NCBI RefSeq assembly: GCF_030269125.1
Contig: NZ_BSSM01000017.1
Span: 1-64,000 of the forward strand
Length of the DNA stretch: 64,000 nucleotides
From: Streptomyces hygroscopicus subsp. hygroscopicus
GTDB taxonomy: Bacteria > Actinomycetota > Actinomycetes > Streptomycetales > Streptomycetaceae
Direction: 5' to 3'
Made by a program: the position numbers and the translations under genes. Position 1 is the first letter of the stretch. Each line of letters starts with the position of its first letter. Positions 43,447 to 50,427 of this stretch are shown here, in pieces. The notes under the pieces were generated by a model. It ran no database searches. It was not told where the DNA came from and worked only from the letters and a program-made list of their open reading frames with translations.

Positions 43447-43737
43447 ATGAGCCGAATGCGCACAAACGGGGCGATCCGCGCCGCGGGTCTGGTGGTGGTC
43501 GTGGCGGGGCTGCTCGTGGGGTGCTCGCAGAGCTACAACGACGAGCGCGGCAAGGGCGACGCGCCCGTGCGGGGCAGGGCGGGCGACAACACGCCGGCCG
43601 AGGTCTACAACATGCCCGACGGATTCGGGAACCTGGCCACGAAGTGCGTGGGGCACGGGTTCCGGGCGTACGTGACCACGAACGCCGGCGGTCCGTCGAA
43701 CGTGCAGATCGTGGAGGACAAGGCGTGCGCCGGCTGA
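43447..43737 (+). CDS. Small lipoprotein, tandem copy 1
   Basis: A 96-residue lipoprotein with signal IRAAGLVVVVAGLLVGC and lipobox LLVGC. The mature part carries a block shared with the next gene: ERGKGDAPVRGRAG, then PAEVYNMPDGFGNLATKCVG and RAYVTTN. Two further cysteines could form a disulfide. The function is unknown. GGGAGGGGAC precedes the ATG. It overlaps the next gene by 13 bases. Confidence 0.85.
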   Translation: MSRMRTNGAIRAAGLVVVVAGLLVGCSQSYNDERGKGDAPVRGRAGDNTPAEVYNMPDGFGNLATKCVGHGFRAYVTTNAGGPSNVQIVEDKACAG

Positions 43738-44036
43738 GCGCGGGGTTCGCCGTGGCGGGCCTCTGCGCGGCGCTGCTGCTCGGCGGCTGCTCCCGGCAGC
43801 ACTACGAGGAGCGCGGCAAGGCGGACGCCCCGGTGGCGGGCCGCGCCGGGGAGGACTCGCCCGCCGAGGTCTACAACTTCCCCGACGGGTTCGGGAACCT
43901 CGCCACCAAGTGCGTCGGTGAGGGCAGGCGGGCGTACGCCACGACCAGGTTCGTGCAGGCCGAGGACAAGGACGACGTCACGATCATCCCCGCGCACGCG
44001 GTCGTCGTGGACGACCCGACGTGCCACGCCAAGTGA
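43725..44036 (+). CDS. Small lipoprotein, tandem copy 2
   Basis: A 103-residue paralogue of the preceding lipoprotein: lipobox LLLGGC, ERGKADAPVAGRAG, then PAEVYNFPDGFGNLATKCVG. It starts at GTG 43725 within the end of copy 1, so translation is coupled. The C-terminus differs (a V-rich strand, ending PTCHAK) and its last codons belong to a 23-bp tandem repeat that continues past the stop. Confidence 0.85.
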   Translation: MRRLSAGFAVAGLCAALLLGGCSRQHYEERGKADAPVAGRAGEDSPAEVYNFPDGFGNLATKCVGEGRRAYATTRFVQAEDKDDVTIIPAHAVVVDDPTCHAK

Positions 44037-44086
44037 CCGCGACGTGCCACGCCAAGTGACCGCGACGTGCATCGCCAAGTGACCGG
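44018..44086. repeat. Triple 23-bp tandem repeat between convergent genes
   Basis: GACGTGCCACGCCAAGTGAC plus CGC repeats at 44018, 44041 and 44064, the third copy with two changes. The facing gene's end (44092-44110, containing GGTTACTTGGCGTGCC) is the reverse complement of the same core, so each copy can pair with it as a hairpin. Confidence 0.85.
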
Positions 44087-44095
44087 GCGAGCCGG

Positions 44096-44275
44096 TTACT
44101 TGGCGTGCCGTACGGCGTAGATCATGACGAACGCCACCAGGTGGATGCCGAAGAGGAAGTAGCCGAGGAAGTACCAGACCTTGCGCTCGTCCCGCTTCTC
44201 CTGGGCGAGGCGGCGCCGGTCGAACTCCTCCTCGGGGGTGAGCGGCGCCGGGGTGCCGGCGGTGTCTTCGGCCAT
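44096..44275 (-). CDS. Small single-pass membrane protein
   Basis: A 59-residue protein: an acidic/basic N-terminal helix (EEEFDRRRLAQEKRDERKVW) followed by one membrane segment (FLGYFLFGIHLVAFVMIYAV) and the end RHAK. I do not recognise a named family. Its ATG overlaps the stop of the upstream SDR gene (TGATG), so it is coupled to it. It may be a membrane adaptor for that enzyme, which is inference only. Confidence 0.75.
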   Translation of the reverse strand: MAEDTAGTPAPLTPEEEFDRRRLAQEKRDERKVWYFLGYFLFGIHLVAFVMIYAVRHAK

Positions 44276-45051
44276 CACAGCTCCCGGTGGACCTTGGTGT
44301 TGGAGGCCTGGGCGCGCGGGCGGACGACCAGGAGGTCGATGTTGACGTGGCTGGGCCGGGTCACCGCCCAGGTGATGGTGTCCGCCACGTCGTCCGCGGT
44401 CAGCGGCTCGGCCACGCCCGCGTAGACCTTCGCCGCCTTCTCCGTGTCGCCGCCGAAGCGGGTCAGGGCGAACTCCTCGGTCCTGACCATGCCGGGCGCG
44501 ATCTCCACGACGCGTACCGGGCTGCCGACGATCTCCAGGCGCAGGGTCTCGGCGAGCACATGGGCGCCGTGCTTGGCGGCGACATAGCCGGCGCCGCCCT
44601 CGTAGGTGGCGTGCCCGGCGGTGGAGGAGACGACCACCACGACGCCGTCGCCGCTCGCCTCCAGCTTGGGCAGCAGGGCCTGGGTGAGGTTCAGGGTGCC
44701 GATGACGTTCGTCTCGTACATCGTGCGCCAGTCGGCCGGGTCGCCGGTGGCCACCGGGTCGGCGCCGAGCGCGCCGCCCGCGTTGTTCACCAGGACGCCG
44801 ACGGTGTGGAACGCGGTCGCGAACTCGTCCACGGCGGCGCGGTCGGTGACGTCCAGCGGGTAGGCCGTCGCCGAGTGGCCCGCCGCGTTGATCTCCTCGG
44901 CCAGGGCCTCGATGCGGTCCTTGCGGCGGGCGGTGAGCACCACCCGGTAGCCGGCCGCGGCGAGCTGCCGGGCCGTCGCGGCGCCGATTCCGCTGCTCGC
45001 ACCGGTGACGACGGCGATGCGGGAGGCGGCGGATGGGGCGGACGGGGCCAT
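44275..45051 (-). CDS. SDR-family NAD(P)-dependent oxidoreductase
   Basis: A 258-residue classical short-chain dehydrogenase: cofactor motif VVTGASSGIGAATARQLA, LVNNAGGAL, catalytic serine in VVVSSTAGHAT and the YVAAK tyrosine-lysine pair. It resembles YdfG-like 3-hydroxy acid or short-chain alcohol dehydrogenases. The arginines after strand beta-2 (LTARRKDRIEAL) favour NADP. The start is ATG 45051. Confidence 0.92.
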   Translation of the reverse strand: MAPSAPSAASRIAVVTGASSGIGAATARQLAAAGYRVVLTARRKDRIEALAEEINAAGHSATAYPLDVTDRAAVDEFATAFHTVGVLVNNAGGALGADPVATGDPADWRTMYETNVIGTLNLTQALLPKLEASGDGVVVVVSSTAGHATYEGGAGYVAAKHGAHVLAETLRLEIVGSPVRVVEIAPGMVRTEEFALTRFGGDTEKAAKVYAGVAEPLTADDVADTITWAVTRPSHVNIDLLVVRPRAQASNTKVHREL

Positions 45052-45100
45052 GGGCTGCTCCTCGGGTGGGTCGGCGGGCTCCCACCAATGTAGGCGAGGC

Positions 45101-45439
45101 TCAGCCGCCGTTCCTCGGCGCCCACATGATCAGCGCCATCCCGCCGAGGCAGACGAGCGTCCCGGCGACGTCCCAGCGGTCCGGCCGGTAACCGTCCGCG
45201 ACCACGCCCCACAGGATCGAGCCCGCCACGAAGATCCCGCCGTACGCCGCCAGGACGCGCCCGAAGTGCGCGTCCGGCTGGAAGGTCGCGACGAAGCCGT
45301 ACGCCCCGAGCGCGAGCACCCCGCCGGTCGCCCACCACCAGCCCCGGTGCTCCCGCACCCCCTGCCACACCAGCCAGGCACCGCCGATCTCCAGGACGGC
45401 GGCGAGGACGAACAGGGCGGCGGAGCGGAGGATCGGCAT
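45101..45439 (-). CDS. YnfA family membrane protein
   Basis: A 112-residue, four-helix membrane protein of the UPF0060/YnfA family: ALFVLAAVLEIGGAWLVWQG, a tryptophan-rich loop (REHRGWWWATGG), GRVLAAYGGIFVAGSILWGV and a final helix. The family resembles small multidrug resistance transporters; its function is unproven. ATG 45439. Confidence 0.92.
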   Translation of the reverse strand: MPILRSAALFVLAAVLEIGGAWLVWQGVREHRGWWWATGGVLALGAYGFVATFQPDAHFGRVLAAYGGIFVAGSILWGVVADGYRPDRWDVAGTLVCLGGMALIMWAPRNGG

Positions 45440-46048
45440 GGCCGCAGCTTGGCACGGGGGCCCTGAGCGGCCGGGGGGAGGGCGCTCACCTGCCGGAGGG
45501 CGCCTGGGCGGGGGCGCGGGGGCGCGCATCGGTACGGCGGTCCCGACGACCGCCGTGCCGGCCGCCGGGCCCGAGGCGGATCGCGCCGTCCACGGCACCG
45601 CGACCCATGGACGGGGACCGGGTGGACGTCCGGATCACCCCCGTACCGCCGGGGACCCGTCCCGTCGGCGACGCCGGCGGACGCGCGGCGGCTGCCCGCG
45701 CGGTGCGGGGCCGCCCCGGCCCCGCGGGGCGGAGCAGGGTCGGGCCGGGCGGGGGCCGGACGGCCGGTGGCGGCAACCGCTGCGACCCGGCTCCCGGCGC
45801 GGGAGGACGGGCGGGCGGCGCTGTGCGGGACGGGGGTGCTGCCGGGGGAGCGGCCGCCGGTGCCGGTGCCGGTGCCGTGCGGCTGCGGGAGTGGGTCGCG
45901 GAGGCGCCCGTGGCGGTGGACACCGTGGGGGCCGGGGGTGCGGCGGACCGGGACCGTACGAACGACCGGGTGCCGGCGCTGGAGACGGAAGCGCGTACGC
46001 CTTCCGAGGCCGCCGGAATATCCGGCGAGGGGGCACTGTTGGCCGCGA
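45440..46048. other. Gap without an intact gene; possible kinase remnant
   Basis: These 609 bases have very high GC and many overlapping open frames of poor quality. On the plus strand around 45888-45950 one frame reads REWVAEAPVAVDTVGAG, which resembles the DTxGAGD active-site motif of PfkB-type sugar kinases but breaks off right after it. This could be debris of a lost kinase gene. Nothing else recognisable is seen. Confidence 0.35.
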
Positions 46049-46066
46049 TATAGTTGAACCGTCAAC
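46049..46066. promoter_or_regulatory. MarR-type operator overlapping a -10 box
   Basis: GTTGAACCGTCAAC (46053-46066) is a perfect GTTGA-N4-TCAAC palindrome. TATAGT (46049-46054) is a perfect -10 overlapping it, about 33 bases before the LLM start. The arrangement matches that before the gene at 23888. Confidence 0.65.
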
Positions 46067-46086
46067 AACTTGGAGGGTGAGCGACC

Positions 46087-47187
46087 ATGCAGTTCGGGAT
46101 CTTCACGGTCGGTGACGTCACGCCGGACCCCACCACGGGGCGCACGCCGACCGAGCGCGAGCGGATCAAGGCCATGGTCGCCATCGCGCTCAAGGCCGAG
46201 GAGGTCGGCCTGGACGTCTTCGCCACCGGCGAGCACCACAACCCGCCGTTCGTGCCGTCGTCGCCGACCACGATGCTCGGCTACATAGCCGCGCGGACCG
46301 AGAACCTGATCCTCTCCACGTCCACCACGCTGATCACCACCAATGACCCGGTGAAGATCGCGGAGGACTACGCGATGCTCCAGCACCTGGCGGACGGGCG
46401 GGTGGATCTGATGATGGGCCGTGGCAACACGGGCCCGGTGTATCCGTGGTTCGGCAAGGACATCCGCGAGGGCATCAACCTGGCGGTGGAGAACTACGCG
46501 CTGCTGCGCCGGCTGTGGCGTGAGGACGTCGTCGACTGGGAGGGCAAGTTCCGCACGCCGTTGCAGGGCTTCACCTCGACCCCGCGGCCGCTGGACGGCG
46601 TGGCGCCGTTCGTCTGGCACGGCTCCATCCGCTCGCCGGAGATCGCGGAGCAGGCCGCGTACTACGGCGACGGCTTCTTCCACAACAACATCTTCTGGCC
46701 GGCCGAGCACACCCGGCGGATGGTCGAGCTGTACCGCAACCGGTACGCCCACTACGGGCACGGCACACCCGCGCAGGCGATCGTCGGCCTCGGCGGCCAG
46801 GCGTTCATGCGGAAGAACTCGCAGGACGCGGTGCGCGAGTTCCGGCCGTACTTCGACAACGCGCCGGTGTACGGCCACGGGCCCTCGCTGGAGGACTTCA
46901 CCGAGCAGACGCCGCTCACGGTGGGCTCCCCGCAGCAGGTGATCGATCGGACCCTGTCGTTCCGGGAGACCGTCGGCGACTACCAGCGCCAGCTGTTCCT
47001 GATGGACCACGCGGGGCTGCCGCTGAAGACCGTGCTCGAACAGCTGGACATGCTCGGCGAGGAGGTCGTGCCGGTGCTGCGGAAGGAGTTCGCCGTCGGA
47101 CGCCCGGCGGATGTCCCCGAGGCGCCGACCCACCGGTCGCTGCTGGCCGCGAAGGCGGCGGAGGAGAAGGAGGAGAGTGCCGTATGA
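46087..47187 (+). CDS. CE1758-type FMN-dependent luciferase-like monooxygenase
   Basis: A 366-residue TIM-barrel flavoprotein: QFGIFTVGDVTPDPTTGR at the start, GEHHNPPFVPSSPTTMLGYI and LADGRVDLMMGRGNTGPVYP. It belongs to the luciferase-like group encoded with a dedicated FMN reductase (CE1758/CE1759 pairs). The reductase gene overlaps its stop by four bases, which supports a two-component monooxygenase. The substrate is unknown. GGAGGG precedes the ATG. Confidence 0.93.
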   Translation: MQFGIFTVGDVTPDPTTGRTPTERERIKAMVAIALKAEEVGLDVFATGEHHNPPFVPSSPTTMLGYIAARTENLILSTSTTLITTNDPVKIAEDYAMLQHLADGRVDLMMGRGNTGPVYPWFGKDIREGINLAVENYALLRRLWREDVVDWEGKFRTPLQGFTSTPRPLDGVAPFVWHGSIRSPEIAEQAAYYGDGFFHNNIFWPAEHTRRMVELYRNRYAHYGHGTPAQAIVGLGGQAFMRKNSQDAVREFRPYFDNAPVYGHGPSLEDFTEQTPLTVGSPQQVIDRTLSFRETVGDYQRQLFLMDHAGLPLKTVLEQLDMLGEEVVPVLRKEFAVGRPADVPEAPTHRSLLAAKAAEEKEESAV

Positions 47188-47783
47188 AGCTCGTCGTCGT
47201 ATCGGCGGGGCTGAGCGTCCCGTCGTCCACCCGGCTGCTGGCCGACCGGCTTTCGGCGGCGGTGGACCGCGGGACCCCCGTGGACACCGAGGTGATCGAG
47301 CTGCGTGACCTCGCCGTGGAGATCGCGCACCACCTCACCAGCGGGTTCCCGGGCAGGGCGCTCGCCGCCGCGCAGGACGCGGTGGCGGGGGCGGACGGGC
47401 TGATCGTCGTCACGCCGGTGTTCAGCGCGTCGTACAGCGGGCTGTTCAAGTCCTTCTTCGACGTGCTGGACAAGGACGCGCTGGTCGGCAAGCCGGTGCT
47501 GATCGCCGCGACCGGGGGTACGGCACGGCATTCCCTGGTCCTCGACCACGCCCTGCGCCCCCTCTTCTCCCACCTCCGTGCCGTCGTCGTCCCGACCGGC
47601 GTCTACGCGGCCTCGGAGGACTGGGGCGCGGAGGGACTGCCGGACCGGATCGAGCGGGCGGCGGAGGAACTGGCCGCGCTGATGCCGAAGGCGCGGCGGC
47701 GCCAGGAGGAGCCGGTGGTGCCCTTCGCCCAGCAGCTGGCGGCCCTGGGGGCCCGGCCCAGGGAGCAGGCCCCCGTTCGGTGA
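47184..47783 (+). CDS. CE1759-type NAD(P)H-dependent FMN reductase
   Basis: A 199-residue flavodoxin-fold reductase: KLVVVSAGLSVPSSTRLLAD (FMN phosphate loop), VTPVFSASYSGLFKSFFDVL and LIAATGGTARHSLVLDHALR. It should provide reduced FMN to the monooxygenase encoded just upstream, whose stop overlaps its ATG. The last 30 residues are a basic, disordered tail. Confidence 0.93.
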   Translation: MKLVVVSAGLSVPSSTRLLADRLSAAVDRGTPVDTEVIELRDLAVEIAHHLTSGFPGRALAAAQDAVAGADGLIVVTPVFSASYSGLFKSFFDVLDKDALVGKPVLIAATGGTARHSLVLDHALRPLFSHLRAVVVPTGVYAASEDWGAEGLPDRIERAAEELAALMPKARRRQEEPVVPFAQQLAALGARPREQAPVR

Positions 47784-47900
47784 GAAGACGGTAGGTGACC
47801 GGACGCGGTTGCCCGTTCGACGGTGAGAGACCGGTAAAAAGGGTGATCGTAGGCCCAACCACCCCGGCCGAACCCCCGGCGGCCTTGGCAGACTGGGTGC

Positions 47901-48629
47901 GTGTCCCAGACTGTGCTCCTCGCCGAAGACGACCGTGCCATCCGCCACGCCCTCGAACGTGCCCTGACCCTGGAAGGGTACGAGGTGACGGCGGTCGCCG
48001 ACGGCGTCGAGGCGCTCGCACAGGCCCACAAGACCCCGCCGGACGTCCTCGTGCTCGACGTGATGATGCCCGGCATCGACGGTCTCCAGGTCTGCCGCGT
48101 GCTGCGCGCCGAGGGCGACCGCACCCCCATTCTCATGCTCACCGCCCTCGTCGAGACCGCCGACCGCATCGCGGGCCTGGACGCCGGCGCCGACGACTAC
48201 GTGGTCAAGCCCTTCGACGTCGAGGAGGTCTTCGCCCGGCTGCGCGCCCTGCTGCGCCGCACCAGCCCGGTTCCGGCCGGACCGGCCGGCGGCGACGGCG
48301 GCGGCCGGGGCGAGCCCCAGCTCTCCGACCGGCAGGTCGAGGCCGCCGGCATCCGCATGGACCTCCAGGCCCGCCGGGCCTGGCGCGGCAGACGGGAGCT
48401 GGAACTGACCCGTACCGAGTTCGAGCTGCTCGAACTGCTGGTGCGCAACGCCGGCATCGTGCTCGACCACTCCACGATCTACGACCGCATCTGGGGCTAC
48501 GACTTCGGCCCCGGCTCCAAGAACCTCGCCGTCTACGTCGGCTACCTGCGCCGCAAGCTGGACGAGCCCGGCGCCCCGCAGCTGATCCACACGGTGCGGG
48601 GTGTGGGTTACGTGCTGCGGGAGGACTGA
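47901..48629 (+). CDS. OmpR/PhoB-family response regulator
   Basis: A 242-residue regulator. The receiver domain has acidic residues in LLAEDDRAIRHAL, the phosphorylated aspartate in VLVLDVMMPGIDG and the lysine in DDYVVKPFDVEE. A G/P-rich linker leads to the winged helix (LTRTEFELLELLVRNAGIVL and KNLAVYVGYLRRKLDE). It begins at GTG 47901 and abuts the kinase gene. The pair resembles MprAB-type envelope-stress systems, although no sigma-factor gene is beside it. Confidence 0.94.
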   Translation: MSQTVLLAEDDRAIRHALERALTLEGYEVTAVADGVEALAQAHKTPPDVLVLDVMMPGIDGLQVCRVLRAEGDRTPILMLTALVETADRIAGLDAGADDYVVKPFDVEEVFARLRALLRRTSPVPAGPAGGDGGGRGEPQLSDRQVEAAGIRMDLQARRAWRGRRELELTRTEFELLELLVRNAGIVLDHSTIYDRIWGYDFGPGSKNLAVYVGYLRRKLDEPGAPQLIHTVRGVGYVLRED

Positions 48630-50042
48630 GTGGGCCGCCTGCGCCGGATGATCGCTCGGCGTCGGCCCAAGCTGGTCTCCCTGCGCACCACCTTCGCCGT
48701 CTCCTTCGCCGCCGTCACCGCGACCGTCGCGATCCTCGTCGGCATCGTCTCGTACGGCTCGGCCGCCCGGCTGGTCCGCGTCGACCAGCAGTCGGTGTTC
48801 AGCCAGGTCGTGCAGGACGTACGGGACGAGGTACGGCAGCACACGATGGTGCCGGAGGACTTCTCCTCCTCCCGGCCCGGCCACGACCTGGTCCGGCCCG
48901 CCCGTACCGATGTGCAGGTGCTCGGCGCGCACGGCCAGATCGTGGACCACGGCGACCCCTCGCTCCCCGTCACCTCCCGCGACAGGGCGATGGCGCTCGC
49001 GCGGTCGGCCGGGAAGGCGGTCGAGCACAAGGACGTGCAGGTCGGCGACGACCTCTACCGCATCGCCACCGTCTCGCTCGGCGACGGGCGGGGCGCGGTG
49101 CAGGTGGCGCAGGAGTTCAGCGACACCGAGGACCTGCTGCGCACGCTCCAGCAGCGGACGCTGATCCTGATGGCGGCGGTGGTGGTGGCGGCCGGACTGT
49201 TCGGCTGGTGGCTGGCCCGCCGGATCACCCGGCGCCTGGTGGTGCTCACCTCCGCCGCGGAGGACGTCGCCCGCACCCGCCGGCTGGGCATCGAGGTGCC
49301 GGTCGCCGGGCTCGACGAGGTGGGGCGGCTCGGGCGGGCCTTCGACCGGATGCTGGGGCGGCTCGCGCAGTCGGAGGAGGACCAGCGGAGGCTGGTCCAG
49401 GACGCGGGCCATGAGCTGCGCACGCCGCTCACCTCGCTGCGCACCAACATCTCCCTCCTCCGCCGCATCGACGAACTACCCCCCGACACCCGCGACGAAC
49501 TCGTCGCCGACCTCACCCAGGAGGCGCGCGAACTCACCGATCTCGTCAACGAGCTGGTCGATCTCGCGGCCGGGCAGTCCGACACCGAGCCGCCGCAGCG
49601 GGTGGACCTCGCGGACATCGCGGAGGACGTGGTGGGGCTGGCGTCGCGGCGCACCGGACGGCAGATCGTGCTGCGCGTGAGCGGCGACACGACGACCGAC
49701 GGGCGGCCCGGGATGCTCCAGCGGGCCATGTCCAACCTGGTCGAGAACGCCGCCAAGTTCGACCGCGGCGGGAAGGCGCCGATCGAGGTCCACGTCAAGG
49801 GGCCGGCGCGCCCGGGGACGGTCCGGGTGGAGGTCCTGGACCGGGGCCCCGGGATCGCGGAGGGCGACCTGATCCGCATCTTCGACCGCTTCTACCGGGC
49901 CGCGGACGCGCGCTCCCTGCCGGGGTCGGGGCTCGGCCTGTCCATCGTGCGGGAGATCGCGATGGCTCACGGGGGCGCGCCCTTCGCGTACCGGCGGGAG
50001 GGCGGGGGCGCGGTGATCGGCTTCACGGTGGGCGGGGGTTAG
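48630..50042 (+). CDS. Sensor histidine kinase partner
   Basis: A 470-residue membrane kinase. Transmembrane helices lie at about 22-42 and 178-198, with a 135-residue extracytoplasmic sensor between. HAMP, then the H box DAGHELRTPLTSLRTN, N box MSNLVENAAKFDRG, and G boxes DRGPGIAEGD and SGLGLSIVREIAMAHGG follow. It phosphorylates the response regulator encoded directly before it. GTG 48630 follows the regulator's stop with no gap. Confidence 0.94.
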   Translation: MGRLRRMIARRRPKLVSLRTTFAVSFAAVTATVAILVGIVSYGSAARLVRVDQQSVFSQVVQDVRDEVRQHTMVPEDFSSSRPGHDLVRPARTDVQVLGAHGQIVDHGDPSLPVTSRDRAMALARSAGKAVEHKDVQVGDDLYRIATVSLGDGRGAVQVAQEFSDTEDLLRTLQQRTLILMAAVVVAAGLFGWWLARRITRRLVVLTSAAEDVARTRRLGIEVPVAGLDEVGRLGRAFDRMLGRLAQSEEDQRRLVQDAGHELRTPLTSLRTNISLLRRIDELPPDTRDELVADLTQEARELTDLVNELVDLAAGQSDTEPPQRVDLADIAEDVVGLASRRTGRQIVLRVSGDTTTDGRPGMLQRAMSNLVENAAKFDRGGKAPIEVHVKGPARPGTVRVEVLDRGPGIAEGDLIRIFDRFYRAADARSLPGSGLGLSIVREIAMAHGGAPFAYRREGGGAVIGFTVGGG

Positions 50043-50077
50043 CGGGTCCGGGCCGCCCGCACCCGTGCCCCGCGCCC

Positions 50078-50248
50078 TCACCGCTTCCCCCGCAGCGCCC
50101 TCACCACCTCCGCCACCGCGCCCAGGATCGACGCCCGGTCCTCGGAGTCGGTGTCGGTGAGGGCGGAGCGGACGATCAGGACGGCGGCCGCCGCGATGAT
50201 CAGGAGGGTGAGGAGGGCGGAGGCGGCGGTGAGGAGGAGGGGGTCCAT
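50078..50248 (-). CDS. Small single-pass membrane protein
   Basis: A 56-residue protein with one hydrophobic segment (LLLTAASALLTLLIIAAAAV) and a basic end (VVRALRGKR). A ribosome-binding sequence (GAAAGGACCCGCG) precedes its ATG at 50248. No family is recognised. It diverges from the large HSP90-like ATPase gene and shares its promoter region. Confidence 0.65.
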   Translation of the reverse strand: MDPLLLTAASALLTLLIIAAAAVLIVRSALTDTDSEDRASILGAVAEVVRALRGKR

Positions 50249-50340
50249 CGCGGGTCCTTTCGGCGCTGCTCGGAGGGAACGGCGACGACACTGCCCGAGC
50301 GGACCGGCCCCGGAGCCGGCAGATCCGCGGCACGCCCGGT

Positions 50341-50393
50341 GAAGGCGCAGGTCAGCCGGTAATCTGCGCCTTCCCGAGTCGTACGAGTCGTAC
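50341..50393. promoter_or_regulatory. Inverted repeat plus 9-bp direct repeats before the ATPase gene
   Basis: GAAGGCGCAG (50341-50350) and CTGCGCCTTC (50364-50373) are a perfect 10-bp inverted repeat with a 13-base spacer. GAGTCGTAC follows twice in tandem (50376-50393). They lie 35-87 bases before the ATG at 50428 and look like operator and promoter elements. Confidence 0.55.
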
Positions 50394-50427
50394 GATTCGC
50401 GGGAGTCGGGGCGGAGGGGGCGGCGCG

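Noticed and set aside
44018..44086. Tandem repeats considered as a CRISPR array
   Set aside because: Units are contiguous 23-mers without spacers, and no cas genes are present.
45607..46053. 148-codon plus frame considered as an intact gene
   Set aside because: G/A/R-rich with no domain apart from a short kinase-like motif; reported only as a possible remnant.
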